Notes under the pieces: generated by a model
Seen by the model: the letters and a program-made list of their open reading frames with translations, nothing else
Database searches by the model: none
What the model was told of the DNA's origin: nothing
Shown here: in pieces, positions 25,321-35,303 of the stretch
How the letters are laid out: every line of letters begins with the position of its first letter
Position numbering within the stretch: the first letter of the stretch is position 1
Position numbers and translations under genes: made by a program
Source of the DNA: Bacteroidales bacterium
GTDB lineage: Bacteria > Bacteroidota > Bacteroidia > Bacteroidales > JAQXIO01
Length of the DNA stretch: 64,000 nucleotides
NCBI GenBank assembly: GCA_029007825.1
Contig: JAQXIO010000058.1
Span: 1-64,000, forward strand
Direction: 5' to 3'

Positions 25321-25682
25321 TTCAGCAATTTTTTTAACCGAACATTTAATTCCATAGGATTAAAAGGCTTCAAAATAAAATCTTCAGCTCCTTCTTCCAA
25401 CAGACGTATACGTTCATTGCTGTCTTCTTCGCTTGATAGGATTATTACTGGTATAGATTTAAAAATTTCACTGGACTTCAAAAAATGCAAAAAGTCTCCG
25501 CCATACATCTCCGGCATATTCAAATCGGAAATAATCAAATCGGGCAGGTTTCCCATTTGAAGCCAAGTTATCGCTTGTATAGGGTCCTCAAAATGCGTAG
25601 TTTCGCAATCGGCTGCCATATAGATTGAAATAACTTTAGCAATTTCAGGCTTATCATCAACAATAAGTAGTTTCTTTTTCAT
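25317..25682 (-). CDS. Stand-alone receiver (CheY-like) protein
   Basis: A single-domain response regulator of about 121 aa with no output domain. The acidic pair (LLIVDDKPE), the phospho-acceptor in LIISDLNMP and the conserved Lys in FILKPF are all present. I prefer the ATG at 25682 (MKKKLLIVDD), because the AAGGAA ribosome-binding stretch is about 9 nt upstream of it; the ATG at 25691 would place that stretch directly against the codon. It is flanked by the hybrid kinase (upstream) and the sugar transferase (downstream, overlapping 4 bp). It could pass phosphoryl signals by protein-protein contact, for example to the pseudo-receiver of the transferase. Confidence 0.9.
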   Translation of the reverse strand: MKKKLLIVDDKPEIAKVISIYMAADCETTHFEDPIQAITWLQMGNLPDLIISDLNMPEMYGGDFLHFLKSSEIFKSIPVIILSSEEDSNERIRLLEEGAEDFILKPFNPMELNVRLKKLLK

Positions 25683-25705
25683 AAGTTCCATTTCCTTTTC
25701 AACTC

Positions 25706-26830
25706 TTATTCATACGGTAAAAAACAGAAGAAGGTTGTTCCCACATTTTCTTCAGATTCAAACCAAAGCTTCCCATTATGTAATTGTGCAAAATCGCGGC
25801 AGAGCAAAAGTCCTAATCCTGAACCTTTCTCTTTATTCGTGCCATATGTAGTAAAATGTGTATTATCCTGCAATAATTTTTTCTGATCTTCTTCTGCTAT
25901 TCCTTTTCCGGTATCTTTAACTTTAAACAACACTCCATCCGTTTGTTTTGTTGTCGTAAGCTCTACTGTACCTCCCTTAAAAGTAAATTTCAACGCATTA
26001 GAAATCAAATTTCTCAATATGGCTTTCACCATTTCGATATCCCCCTGAAATATCAAATCCTCAGGTAACAAATCTATCTTCAGTTTAACCTCTTTCTGGG
26101 TTGCAAAAAGGGTATATACGTTCAATATGTCCGTTAAAATGTTATTTACATTTACTTCCTGCTTGACAGCTTTTAGTGTGCCAAGCTGATTTTTTGTCCA
26201 TTTCAGTAAATTGTCGAGAAGAGAATACAATTCATCTGACGATTGGTTCATCAATTCAACAATTTCAATCATTTCGGCAGTTACCTCTTTACTCCCTTTC
26301 ATTAGCATTAAAATCGCACTATTCAACATTTTCAATGCACTTACCGGAGAGCGTAAATCGTGCGAAACAATAGAATAAAGTTTATCCCGTGCAGCAATAA
26401 CCTGTTCCAAATCAGATTGTTGCTTTTTGATTATTCTCGTAGCACAAAGCAAAGTAAGCTGATGTGTGATTCTTACAATCAACTCATCTTTATGAAAAGG
26501 TTTTGTTAAATAATCACTGGCTCCTAACTTAAAGCCTTTTACAATATCGGTCGTTTCATTTAAAGCCGTTAGAAAAATTATAGGGATATTCTCGGTTTCG
26601 GGATCGTTTTTTAAGCGTTCTGCCACCGTATAACCATCCATCCCAGGCATCATAACATCCAGCAGTATAAGATCCGGCTTCTGAGTCTTAACTAATTCTA
26701 AAGCATCTTCTCCACTTAATGCTGATTTTATTTTAAAACCCTCTTTCTGGAGAATGGTTTGCAATAACAAAATATTTGTCTGTACGTCATCAACCACGTA
26801 TATCAAATAATCGGCAGAATTTATCTTCAT
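25706..26830 (-). CDS. Receiver-histidine kinase hybrid, soluble
   Basis: A 374 aa protein with an N-terminal receiver (about 8-125; acidic pair VVDD, phospho-acceptor Asp58 in LILLDVMMPGMDG, Lys110), a HisKA dimerisation domain (His157 in YSIVSHDLRSPVSAL) and a HATPase domain (N box NLISNALKF, VKDTGKGIAEE, GSGLGLLLCRDF). There is no membrane segment, so it is cytoplasmic and probably takes input through its receiver or from another kinase. It is the first gene of a three-gene operon ending in a sugar transferase. It has its own -7 box at 26862-26869. No DNA-binding output is encoded nearby. Confidence 0.92.
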   Translation of the reverse strand: MKINSADYLIYVVDDVQTNILLLQTILQKEGFKIKSALSGEDALELVKTQKPDLILLDVMMPGMDGYTVAERLKNDPETENIPIIFLTALNETTDIVKGFKLGASDYLTKPFHKDELIVRITHQLTLLCATRIIKKQQSDLEQVIAARDKLYSIVSHDLRSPVSALKMLNSAILMLMKGSKEVTAEMIEIVELMNQSSDELYSLLDNLLKWTKNQLGTLKAVKQEVNVNNILTDILNVYTLFATQKEVKLKIDLLPEDLIFQGDIEMVKAILRNLISNALKFTFKGGTVELTTTKQTDGVLFKVKDTGKGIAEEDQKKLLQDNTHFTTYGTNKEKGSGLGLLLCRDFAQLHNGKLWFESEENVGTTFFCFLPYE

Positions 26831-26861
26831 ACAAAAAATCTTTCGTAAATGCTATTTTCAA

Positions 26862-26869
26862 CAAAGATA
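26862..26869 (-). promoter_or_regulatory. -7 box for the kinase-receiver-sugar transferase operon
   Basis: The minus strand reads TATCTTTG, an exact match, 31 bp upstream of the ATG at 26830. TTTG lies at 26895-26892, 22 nt further upstream, slightly long for the -33 spacing. Confidence 0.5.
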
Positions 26870-26998
26870 GTATTTAGCAATTAAATAAACACAAATTTAC
26901 GTTTAGAAAAAGACGTAAAAATAGTTACGTATGTATTATTTCTAATTACTAAAGAATTTCTGTTAAATGACGCACTTTGTTTTTCTTTTTTTACTAAT

Positions 26999-27040
26999 AT
27001 ACAAAAGGATACCCCCGAATATAGAGGTATCCTTTTGTAT
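26999..27040 (-). terminator. Terminator hairpin after rplT
   Basis: A perfect 15 bp stem (ATACAAAAGGATACC and its reverse complement) with a 12 nt loop sits 27 bp beyond the rplT stop. The 3' arm ends CCTTTTGTAT and gives the U-rich tract. It ends the infC-rpmI-rplT transcript. Confidence 0.8.
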
Positions 27041-27066
27041 AATTTATAAAATAATCTATTATAAAA

Positions 27067-27411
27067 TTATTTTACTTTATCTACAATAGCCTTAAATGCA
27101 GCCGGATTATTCATTGCTAAATCGGCTAACACTTTACGGTTAATTTCAATACCAGCTTTATGAAGAGCTCCCATAAAACGAGAATAAGAAAGGCCTTCCA
27201 AGCGTGCAGCAGCATTGATACGCTGAATCCACAAAGCGCGGAAGTTACGTTTTTTATTCTTACGGTCACGGAAAGCGTAAGTTAAACCTTTTTCCCAGGT
27301 ATTTTTAGCTACAGTCCAAACATTTTTTCTTGCTCCGATGTATCCTCTTGTCAATTTAAGGATTTTCTTTCTTTTGTTTCTTGAAGCAACGTGATTTACT
27401 GATCTTGGCAT
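27067..27411 (-). CDS. rplT: 50S ribosomal protein L20
   Basis: A 114 aa protein beginning [20 protein letters not shown], with the conserved [20 protein letters not shown] and [20 protein letters not shown] segments. L20 binds 23S rRNA domain II early in large-subunit assembly. It is the last gene of the infC-rpmI-rplT set, followed by a strong hairpin terminator. Length and sequence are standard. No L20-leader pseudoknot of the kind known in other phyla was recognised. Confidence 0.98.
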   Translation of the reverse strand: MPRSVNHVASRNKRKKILKLTRGYIGARKNVWTVAKNTWEKGLTYAFRDRKNKKRNFRALWIQRINAAARLEGLSYSRFMGALHKAGIEINRKVLADLAMNNPAAFKAIVDKVK

Positions 27412-27490
27412 AATTTTTTTCTTTTTTGAATGTTAGCGCCGTACTTTTAAACGAACTTTCGGCTAAAGCATTCGGTTAATAAATCAAATG

Positions 27491-27688
27491 TTATTTCATT
27501 CCTAACATGAGCTTCACGTTTTTTACGTCTGCTCCATCAACGATTGAAAAATAAGTCAGGTTTCTTTTTTGCTTTTTCGTTTTTTTAGTCAGAATATGAC
27601 TTTTAAAAGCATGTTTTCTCTTGATTTTTCCTGTTCCGGTAAGGGCGAACCTCTTTTTGGCACCGGAGTTAGTTTTCATCTTTGGCAT
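27491..27688 (-). CDS. rpmI: 50S ribosomal protein L35
   Basis: A 65 aa basic protein beginning [20 protein letters not shown], which matches L35 exactly in length and in the KMKT..GA.KRF pattern. It lies between infC (53 bp upstream) and rplT (79 bp downstream), the universal order. Confidence 0.98.
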   Translation of the reverse strand: MPKMKTNSGAKKRFALTGTGKIKRKHAFKSHILTKKTKKQKRNLTYFSIVDGADVKNVKLMLGMK

Positions 27689-27741
27689 TTTAATAATTAT
27701 TTGAAATTTATATACACAACAGTCGTCACCGACTTAATTTG

Positions 27742-28359
27742 TTACTCTTTATTTTCATCGGAAGGTGGCTGCGTATTAGCAGGTTTCTCCTCCGCAACAT
27801 TTTTCTTTACGTCTTTTACAGTCGGTTTCGGAGCAGCAACTTTCTTTGGCGCAAGCATTATGCTCATACGCTTACCCTCCAGTAAAGGCAGCATTTCCAC
27901 TTTTGCATAATCTTCCAGGTCATTAGCAAAACGCAGCAATAAAACCTCTCCCTGTTCTTTAAACAGGATAGAGCGACCTTTAAAAAATACATAGGCTTTT
28001 ACTTTTGCTCCTTCCTGCAGAAAACTTATCGCGTGTTTCATTTTGAAGTTGTAATCGTGATCATCCGTCTGCGGTCCGAAACGAATTTCTTTTACAACAA
28101 CTTTCACCGATTTCGCTTTCTGTTCTTTTTGACGTTTCTTTTGCTGATAAATAAATTTTTGATAATCAATTATCCGGCAAACAGGAGGAACAGCATTCGG
28201 AGAAATTTCAACAAGATCCAATCCATGATTATCCGCTATTCTCAAAGCTTCTTGGATAGTATAAACTCCCGTTTCAATATTCTCACCTACCAAGCGCACT
28301 TCTCGCGCACGTATTCTTTCATTAATACGATATTGATCTTTCAGAGTGTCGTTCTTCAT
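27742..28359 (-). CDS. infC: Translation initiation factor IF-3
   Basis: A 205 aa protein with the IF3 N-domain ([20 protein letters not shown] to [12 protein letters not shown]), the lysine-rich linker and the C-domain ([20 protein letters not shown]). IF3 binds the 30S subunit and ensures start-codon fidelity. It begins with a normal ATG rather than the AUU or AUC autoregulatory starts of some bacteria. A C-terminal tail of about 35 residues rich in Lys, Pro and Glu (from about 171) goes beyond the E. coli length of 180 aa; such tails occur in Bacteroidota. Confidence 0.97.
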   Translation of the reverse strand: MKNDTLKDQYRINERIRAREVRLVGENIETGVYTIQEALRIADNHGLDLVEISPNAVPPVCRIIDYQKFIYQQKKRQKEQKAKSVKVVVKEIRFGPQTDDHDYNFKMKHAISFLQEGAKVKAYVFFKGRSILFKEQGEVLLLRFANDLEDYAKVEMLPLLEGKRMSIMLAPKKVAAPKPTVKDVKKNVAEEKPANTQPPSDENKE

Positions 28360-28403
28360 TTAAAAGCTATTAAAATCCTCCTATTTATTTTATTAACAAC
28401 AAA

Positions 28404-30350
28404 TTATCGATTCCATTGATTCATCATGCTTTCGACCTCAGAGTTCAAAAGCTCCGCAAAGTTAATAATTTTCATCGATCCTTTATCACCTTCGCCCTGT
28501 TTTCTTACTGAAACTTCTTCATTTTCTGCCTCTTTTTCTCCAACAATGAGTAAATAAGGTATACGTTTCATTTCATTATCGCGTATTTTCCGTCCTATTT
28601 TCTCATTCCGGTCATCAACCAAGACTCTTATATCTTGCAGTTCAAGTTCCTGTGCTACACGATAGGCATAATCATTGAATTTTTCACTGATCGGTAATAT
28701 CACAACCTGATCGGGGGTCAACCATAACGGGAAACGTCCTGCCGTATGTTCAATCAGTACAGCAACAAAACGTTCCATCGACCCGAACGGTGCGCGGTGA
28801 ATCATTACCGGACGATGTTTCTGATTATCGGCACCGGTATATTCCAAGCCAAAGCGTTCTGGTAAATTATAGTCTACCTGGATTGTTCCGAGCTGCCAAC
28901 GGCGACCAATAGCATCTTTAACCATAAAATCTAATTTCGGCCCATAAAATGCAGCTTCTCCCAATTCGACTTTTGCATTCAATCCTTTTTCCTGACAAGC
29001 TTCAACTATTGCCCGCTCTGCTTTTTCCCAATTTTCATCGCTTCCGATATATTTCTCTTTATTATTCGGATCACGTAACGATATCTGAGCTTCAAAATTT
29101 TTAAAATCCAATGCTTTGAATATTATGAAAATTATATCCATAACTTTCAAAAATTCATCTTTCAATTGGTCAGGACGGCAGAATATATGCGCATCATCCT
29201 GCGTAAATCCACGAACACGTGTCAAGCCATGCAATTCTCCGCTTTGTTCATAACGATAGACTGTACCGAATTCAGCAAAACGCAATGGTAGATCTTTATA
29301 AGAACGAGGAAATGCCTTATATATTTCGCAGTGGTGAGGACAGTTCATCGGTTTCAATAGAAACTCTTCGCCTTCCTGAGGAGTGAATATAGGCTGAAAA
29401 GAGTCTTTTCCATATTTGGCATAGTGTCCTGAGGTAACCCATAGCTCTTTCTGACCTATATGGGGAGTCATAACCTGCTGGTAACCGAAGCGCTTTTGTA
29501 TGCGCTTGAGAAAATCTTCCAGACGCGTGCGTAATTGTGTTCCTTTTGGCAACCATAACGGCAGACCGGGTCCTACAGCCTGCGAAAACATAAACAGTTC
29601 CAAATCTTTTCCTATTTTCCGGTGATCTCTCTTCTTTGCTTCTTCCAACAGTTGAAGGTATTCATCCAACAGTTTCTTTTTAGGGAACGAAATTGCATAA
29701 AGACGAGTCAATTGTTTTCTATTTTCATCACCTCTCCAATATGCACCCGCTACAGAAAGTATTTTTACAGCCTTAATCGGTGCCGTGGAAGGTAAGTGTG
29801 GACCTTTACACAAGTCTGTAAATGCCCCTTGCGTATATGTTGTAATTGTTCCGTCCTGTAAATCTTCGATCAGTTCAACTTTATAGGTTTCACCTTTTTC
29901 TCCGAAAAACTTTAAAGCATCATCTTTCGCTATTTCTTTTCTAATCAAAGATTCTTTACGTGCTACAAGCTCCGTCATTTTCGCTTCTATTGCAGCAAAA
30001 TCGGAATCTTTAATAGGTGTATCACCTGGATCCACATCATAATAAAACCCATTTTCAATTGCAGGTCCTATTCCAAATTTTATATCAGGATAAAGCTCTT
30101 GCAATGCTTCAGCAAGCAAGTGGGCACTTGTATGCCAAAAAGCATGTTTTCCTTCTGCATCTTCCCACTTATATAATTTTACTTGTGCATCGTTCTGAAT
30201 AGGTCGGTTCAAATCCCAAGTTTCACCATCGACAGAAGCTGCTAAAACTTCTTGTGCCAAACGAGAACTAATGCTTTCTGCTATTTCTAAAGCCGTAGTT
30301 CCTTTCGGATATTCTCTTACGGAGGAGTCCGGAAAAGTAATTTTTATCAT
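28404..30350 (-). CDS. thrS: Threonyl-tRNA synthetase
   Basis: A class II synthetase of about 648 aa: TGS domain (about 1-62), SAD editing domain with [11 protein letters not shown], catalytic core with [14 protein letters not shown] (zinc-binding Cys) and motif 3 [13 protein letters not shown], and an anticodon-binding C-domain. It charges tRNA-Thr. The ATG at 30350 ([10 protein letters not shown]) is preferred over a TTG two codons upstream. It lies 44 bp upstream of infC in the conserved order. A -7 box and a large palindrome lie just upstream, see below. Confidence 0.98.
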   Translation of the reverse strand: MIKITFPDSSVREYPKGTTALEIAESISSRLAQEVLAASVDGETWDLNRPIQNDAQVKLYKWEDAEGKHAFWHTSAHLLAEALQELYPDIKFGIGPAIENGFYYDVDPGDTPIKDSDFAAIEAKMTELVARKESLIRKEIAKDDALKFFGEKGETYKVELIEDLQDGTITTYTQGAFTDLCKGPHLPSTAPIKAVKILSVAGAYWRGDENRKQLTRLYAISFPKKKLLDEYLQLLEEAKKRDHRKIGKDLELFMFSQAVGPGLPLWLPKGTQLRTRLEDFLKRIQKRFGYQQVMTPHIGQKELWVTSGHYAKYGKDSFQPIFTPQEGEEFLLKPMNCPHHCEIYKAFPRSYKDLPLRFAEFGTVYRYEQSGELHGLTRVRGFTQDDAHIFCRPDQLKDEFLKVMDIIFIIFKALDFKNFEAQISLRDPNNKEKYIGSDENWEKAERAIVEACQEKGLNAKVELGEAAFYGPKLDFMVKDAIGRRWQLGTIQVDYNLPERFGLEYTGADNQKHRPVMIHRAPFGSMERFVAVLIEHTAGRFPLWLTPDQVVILPISEKFNDYAYRVAQELELQDIRVLVDDRNEKIGRKIRDNEMKRIPYLLIVGEKEAENEEVSVRKQGEGDKGSMKIINFAELLNSEVESMMNQWNR

Positions 30351-30369
30351 AATCAATTTATTAATGCTG

Positions 30370-30377
30370 CAAAATTA
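30370..30377 (-). promoter_or_regulatory. -7 box for thrS
   Basis: The minus strand reads TAATTTTG, an exact TAnnTTTG match, 19 bp upstream of the ATG at 30350. The -33 region is poor, which may fit an activated or otherwise controlled promoter. Confidence 0.4.
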
Positions 30378-30401
30378 GTACTCTTTTTTTCAAAATCCAT
30401 T

Positions 30402-30427
30402 ATTTTTCAGATTATAATCTGAAAAAT
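30402..30427. promoter_or_regulatory. 26 bp perfect palindrome between the TPR gene and thrS
   Basis: The half site ATTTTTCAGATTA is followed directly by its exact reverse complement. It lies 24 bp upstream of the thrS -7 box. It lacks a following T run on the minus strand, so it looks more like a binding site or RNA structure than a simple terminator. Confidence 0.45.
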
Positions 30428-30512
30428 TCAATGCAGTAAACAATATAAAAACGTTTCTTCTATACATATACAAATCAGAAATCAACCGATAACTCTTCTA
30501 ATGATATTCAAT

Positions 30513-32576
30513 TTAATCGGCCTGTATTCTCTTAATAATACTATAAGCGTTTACGAGCCCCAATTCTCCGGCTTTGCTCAAGTCTTCGATGCCTCGTTGT
30601 GTATCTCCTAAATAAATACGGGTAAGTCCTCTATTAAAATAAGCATCCGCAAACTGATCATCTCTCCTTATTGCCTCGGAATAATCGGCTATCGCAGCCT
30701 TGAAATTACGCCGTGCACTATGAATATTACCTCTATTGAAATAGGCATAAACAAAATCGGGGGCTATCTCGATTATTCTATTATAATCCCGCAATATCAT
30801 TTCAAATTCATAGTTATAACGATCAAATTTTGATGCCATATCCGTCTGCGCGGAATGTTTTCCCGGCCCAAATCTAAGGTTTACACTCATTGAGTTTTTA
30901 TCATCCTCATTTTCAGATGCACTAATCGATAATTGTTTATATCTCAAAGCTGCATGATTCATCAAAAACACAATATTATTCGGTTGCATACGCATTGCTT
31001 TTTCAAAATCTTCCTGTGCGCTTTGGAAATCCTGAACCAACATAAATTCCATACCTCTACCGAAAACCAGCAAAGCATCATTGGGGTGTGCTTCTATTTT
31101 CTTCGAATAATCATCAATAGCCTTGAAATGCTGCGCTACAAGATTTTCAGACAGCGGAACTTCATTATTGGTTATCAATAATTCCTGTAATAGTTCTCCG
31201 CTTTTATTCATAGAAGCTGCAACATTGGTATAGGGTAATTTCCGCTCAACTTCATCTAATTCCTTATAATAAGTAAATAAGAACAGTGGCTCGAGATCAA
31301 CATCAACATTCCGATCCTGTACCCGACCTCTCAAACTGCTTTGATAACGATCCCGCTCTATTGCATCTTTATCATACACAACCAAACGATTGAATTTATT
31401 GATATTTTTATCCGATTGTTCGCGTGTTTTATCATCGTTGCCGGATGAGGCCTCTGCTGTGGACGAAAGGCTGTCTTTTTTCTTGTTTTTCAGATCTTGT
31501 TCTATATCGAAAGCTAACCAATAATCTTTTTCAGCTCCTTTCACATCGCCTAATTGGCGTTTCAATCTGGAACGATCGTAATATCCGGGTATAAAATTCG
31601 GATATTCTTTAATTACCTTGTCTATATCGGCTATTGCTCCCGATATATCGCCTGTCTCACTACGCAATAACGCTCTATTATATATCGCCATATAGTTATC
31701 GGGCTCTAATAAAATAACTCTGTCAAAATCGCCAATAGCCCTATTGTTATCTCCTACCTGAGCCCGCAATAATCCTCTATTAAAACGTGCGATTAAATTG
31801 TCCGGCTCTGCCTCGACAACATGGTCATAATCACTCATAGAACCTCTCAAATCATTTAAATGATAACGAACTAATCCACGATTAATATAATACCCCCATT
31901 GTCTCGGTTCCAAACGAATCGCCTCATTTAAATCATCCAATGCTTTCGTAAAGTCTTCCTTCTGAAAATTCAATATGCCTCTCGATGCATACGCCGGAGC
32001 ATAAAAACGATCCGATTTTATTGCTTTATCAAAATCGTTCATTGCATTTATCGTATCTCCTTTTTCAAGATACATATTACCCCGTACCAACAAAGCCTGA
32101 ACATTATTTTCCTGCAATTTAAAGAGACGCTCAAAACACTGAGAGGCCAGATCATATTCTTTCAACTGTATCAATGCTATAGCTTTATTCGTCAACATCT
32201 GCTTATCCTCGGGCATATAAGCCAAAGTCCGGTCATAGTCTTCAACCGCTCCCATCAGATTATTCATATTCTGACGAGCTATCGCTCTTGCTTTATACGC
32301 CTGGATATAAAACGGGTTACGCTCTAAACAAGATGTACAATCTTCTTCCGCTCCCCTGAAATCATCTAAATTCAATTTGGCGACGGCTCTGAAAAAATAA
32401 GGCTCTGCCAAATATGGCTTAGAACCTATTACCTGATTAAAATATTGGATTGAAAGAATATAATCGTCAAAATAAAGCGCATTCCGCCCTATCGACATTA
32501 CCCGATCCGTATTTATCTGCGCACAAATACGAACCGCACATATAAGGAAAAAGAGTAATAAACCTTTTTTTTTCAC
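30513..32576 (-). CDS. Tetratricopeptide repeat protein, secreted
   Basis: A 687 aa protein with a signal peptide (MKKKGLLLFFLICAVRICAQ) and arrays of TPR units (roughly residues 25-365 and 480-685), seen as repeats such as AYASRGILNFQKEDFTKALD and AYFNRGNIHSARRNFKAAIA. A low-complexity, charged segment around 370-400 (SSTAEASSGNDDKTREQ) separates the arrays. The start is a GTG. The protein lies in the conserved def-TPR-thrS order of Bacteroidota; its partner proteins are unknown. It is probably a periplasmic scaffold. There is no lipobox, so it is not a lipoprotein. Confidence 0.9.
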   Translation of the reverse strand: MKKKGLLLFFLICAVRICAQINTDRVMSIGRNALYFDDYILSIQYFNQVIGSKPYLAEPYFFRAVAKLNLDDFRGAEEDCTSCLERNPFYIQAYKARAIARQNMNNLMGAVEDYDRTLAYMPEDKQMLTNKAIALIQLKEYDLASQCFERLFKLQENNVQALLVRGNMYLEKGDTINAMNDFDKAIKSDRFYAPAYASRGILNFQKEDFTKALDDLNEAIRLEPRQWGYYINRGLVRYHLNDLRGSMSDYDHVVEAEPDNLIARFNRGLLRAQVGDNNRAIGDFDRVILLEPDNYMAIYNRALLRSETGDISGAIADIDKVIKEYPNFIPGYYDRSRLKRQLGDVKGAEKDYWLAFDIEQDLKNKKKDSLSSTAEASSGNDDKTREQSDKNINKFNRLVVYDKDAIERDRYQSSLRGRVQDRNVDVDLEPLFLFTYYKELDEVERKLPYTNVAASMNKSGELLQELLITNNEVPLSENLVAQHFKAIDDYSKKIEAHPNDALLVFGRGMEFMLVQDFQSAQEDFEKAMRMQPNNIVFLMNHAALRYKQLSISASENEDDKNSMSVNLRFGPGKHSAQTDMASKFDRYNYEFEMILRDYNRIIEIAPDFVYAYFNRGNIHSARRNFKAAIADYSEAIRRDDQFADAYFNRGLTRIYLGDTQRGIEDLSKAGELGLVNAYSIIKRIQAD

Positions 32577-32668
32577 CTGTATTATCGCCTCTATAGCTTT
32601 TTTGCCTTTGGAAAATACCGTAATTTGTCTTTCAGATATTTATATATCTAAAAAATATTGCAAAACTA

Positions 32669-33223
32669 CTATTTTACGGTTTTGATTCTGTAAGAACAAC
32701 GGATATTCCCCTTTATGATTGCATTTAAACGAGCTTTTATCAATTGTTTACGAATAGGAGAGATATGATCAATAAATAACATCCCATCCAAATGGTCATA
32801 CTCGTGTTGCACTACACGTGCCATATATCCCTCAAATTCTTCTTCTATTTCTTCAAAATTTTCATTCATGTAACGCACCTTTATATATGATGGACGCGAT
32901 ACTTTTTCATGAATATCGGGTAAACTCAGGCATCCTTCCTCACTCGATATCTTTTCTCCGCCACGTTCTAATATACGTGCATTAATCATCATTCGCTTAA
33001 CACCTTCCAGTTCCGGATATATATCTTTTAAAGGGTCAACGTCGATAACCAGCAAACGTATATCCAAACCAATCTGAGGAGCTGCCAATCCTATGCCGTC
33101 GGAATGATACATCGTTTCCCACATATCAGCGATCAACTGCTTTAAGTTCGGATAATCCGAAGTTATATCTTGTGCTACTTTCCGGAGAACCGGTTGCCCA
33201 TAGGCATAAATAGGTAATATCAT
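32669..33223 (-). CDS. def: Peptide deformylase
   Basis: A 184 aa metallo-hydrolase that removes the formyl group from nascent N-terminal methionine. All three family motifs are present: [19 protein letters not shown] (metal Cys) and the metal-binding QHEYDHLDG. The length is typical. It starts 9 bp after the ruvX stop on the same strand and shares its operon. Confidence 0.98.
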   Translation of the reverse strand: MILPIYAYGQPVLRKVAQDITSDYPNLKQLIADMWETMYHSDGIGLAAPQIGLDIRLLVIDVDPLKDIYPELEGVKRMMINARILERGGEKISSEEGCLSLPDIHEKVSRPSYIKVRYMNENFEEIEEEFEGYMARVVQHEYDHLDGMLFIDHISPIRKQLIKARLNAIIKGNIRCSYRIKTVK

Positions 33224-33232
33224 AAATTATAT

Positions 33233-33646
33233 TTATCGTTTATATTCTAAATAATCTTGCAGAATAATTACTGCACTCAATTCATCAACTAACGCTTTGT
33301 TGCGTCGGTCACTTTTCTTCAACCCTGCGTCTATCATAGCTTTATGAGCTATTACCGAAGTAAAACGTTCATCATAATATTCTATCGTAACAGCAGGAAA
33401 ATTTTTTTTCAATTCAGCGACAAAAGGTCTTATCCACCGCATATTTTCAGATTCCTTATTATTCATTTGTTTCGGATATCCGATTACTATGCATTCTACC
33501 GGTTCTTTTTTTACATATTCCTTCAGGAAAGGTATGACCTCATTTCCGACTACCGTAGTCAGACCTCCGGCAATTATTTTCAAAGGATCACTTACTGCCA
33601 ATCCAGTTCTTTTACGCCCATAGTCAATTGCAATTATCCGTCCCAT
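33233..33646 (-). CDS. ruvX: YqgF/RuvX family putative pre-16S rRNA nuclease
   Basis: A 137 aa RNase H-like protein with IIAIDYGRKRTGLAVSD, the conserved VIGYPKQMNNKES and YDERFTSVIA, and a final Asp in ALVDELSAVIIL. Members process the 5' end of 16S rRNA or act as Holliday junction resolvases. Its stop is 9 bp from def, and its start is 6 bp after the stop of the sugar transferase gene upstream, so all three are likely co-transcribed. Confidence 0.96.
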   Translation of the reverse strand: MGRIIAIDYGRKRTGLAVSDPLKIIAGGLTTVVGNEVIPFLKEYVKKEPVECIVIGYPKQMNNKESENMRWIRPFVAELKKNFPAVTIEYYDERFTSVIAHKAMIDAGLKKSDRRNKALVDELSAVIILQDYLEYKR

Positions 33647-33652
33647 ATCAAT

Positions 33653-35071
33653 TCAATAAGCATTATGTTCTCCACGGAACATGTTCAGGACAGTAACAAA
33701 AATAATCTTCACATCAAGAATAAAAGACCAATTTTCAATATACCAAACATCACATTCGACCCGTTTTTCCATTCTTTCGACGGTTCGCGTTTCTCCACGA
33801 TAACCATTTACCTGAGCCCAACCTGTTATTCCAGGTTTTACAAGATGCCGCACCATATATTTATCTATGATCGCGGAATATAGGTCTGTATGCTTAAGCA
33901 TATGGGGACGCGGACCTACGACGGACATATCTCCTACTAACACATTCCAGAACTGAGGCAATTCATCTAAATTCGTTCGTCGTAAAAAATCTCCCAATTT
34001 TGTTTTTCTGGGATCATCTTCCTGAGCCTGCAAGCTATCGGCTTCGGAATTTACTCTCATAGAACGAAATTTGTAACAATAAAATTCCTTTCCATATAAT
34101 CCTGTTCTCATCTGCTTAAAGAAGACCGGCCCCGGAGATGAAAGTTTAATAGCAATTGCCAAAATTATGTAGATAATCGGAAAAAGAAAAATAAGAAACG
34201 ACAAGGAAAATACAATATCAAACAGACGTTTGATTAATCTATTATATCCATACAAAAGCGGTTCTGAACGCATAGATAAAACAGGCATCATTGCAATTAG
34301 CTCCAGCTTCATGCCTCTTCGCAGCGAACGTGCAACCTCTGGTACCCAGAAAAAATGAATTGCATGTTTTTCTGCAAAATTCATAATCCGTAACGTTTTT
34401 TCATCCTGAGAGCCCGGTAGGGTACAGTATATATGGTCTACCGAATTTTTCTCTGCATATTCCTCAACTTCATGAGTCATTCCAAGATAATTGCTCAATT
34501 CATTTTTTAATGCCAGATTATCGTCAAAAAAGCCTAATACCCTGTACCCATAAGATAAATCGTTCATTAACGCATCATAAAGTCTTAATCCGTTTTTTCC
34601 AGCACCAATAATAATTACATTCTTAAAGTTCCTTCCTTTTCTTCGGTATAGTTTCAGCATGGAACGAACAAACACCCGCCAGATAGCTAATCCTAAATAA
34701 AATACAACGAAAGATACGGTTAAAAGCAATGTCGATATCTCCTGATAATCAAAAAATATCAGTGACATTACAAAAAAGACCATCATTATAAAAGTGGAAA
34801 AAAACAATTGCTTTAATATCGCATCAAAATAGACAATGTGTTTAGAGACATTTATGGGATAAAAATAGAGAGAACATACATAAGAAATACCCAATAGAAA
34901 TAATGACTCCCGAATCCTGGTAGTAAAAGGCCAAGTGTATAAAGGATCTAACAAATTCAAGATGCACAAGAAAAGTATTGCTAAAATAAATACTTCTCCG
35001 GCTGCAATCAACCAATCTATCAGAAACCCAAATCCTTTCTGTTCCCGAAAAACCTTATCCGAGTCGTTCAT
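33653..35071 (-). CDS. Undecaprenyl-phosphate glucose phosphotransferase (WcaJ-like)
   Basis: A 472 aa polyisoprenyl-phosphate hexose-1-phosphate transferase. Four N-terminal helices (about 18-135) lead to a Rossmann-like CoA-binding domain (VIIIGAGKNGLRLYDALM), a membrane hairpin (KRLFDIVFSLSFLIFLFPII) and the catalytic PF02397 domain (YKFRSMRVNS, RTNLDELPQFWNVL, VGPRPHM, GITGWAQVNGYRG). It transfers a sugar-1-phosphate, commonly glucose, to undecaprenyl phosphate and so starts a repeat unit. It lies 6 bp upstream of ruvX, a joining of envelope and housekeeping genes. It is the second initiating transferase of the window. Confidence 0.93.
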   Translation of the reverse strand: MNDSDKVFREQKGFGFLIDWLIAAGEVFILAILFLCILNLLDPLYTWPFTTRIRESLFLLGISYVCSLYFYPINVSKHIVYFDAILKQLFFSTFIMMVFFVMSLIFFDYQEISTLLLTVSFVVFYLGLAIWRVFVRSMLKLYRRKGRNFKNVIIIGAGKNGLRLYDALMNDLSYGYRVLGFFDDNLALKNELSNYLGMTHEVEEYAEKNSVDHIYCTLPGSQDEKTLRIMNFAEKHAIHFFWVPEVARSLRRGMKLELIAMMPVLSMRSEPLLYGYNRLIKRLFDIVFSLSFLIFLFPIIYIILAIAIKLSSPGPVFFKQMRTGLYGKEFYCYKFRSMRVNSEADSLQAQEDDPRKTKLGDFLRRTNLDELPQFWNVLVGDMSVVGPRPHMLKHTDLYSAIIDKYMVRHLVKPGITGWAQVNGYRGETRTVERMEKRVECDVWYIENWSFILDVKIIFVTVLNMFRGEHNAY

Positions 35072-35303
35072 TAAGTATTCTATTTATATCTTTTCCTTTA
35101 AATATAAAAGCCGAAGCTATTATAATGAAAATTTCTTAAATACGAAATCTATTCATAAGGATTTTATATTCTCATTCAATTTAATTTTCTGTCCTTTCAC
35201 AGATAAATAATCTTCATTTTTTTATCAAATGCCAATAATTAGCAATAAAAACACTTCTAAAACAACAGAAAATTAATTTATAATCGAACATAAACTAATA
35301 TTA

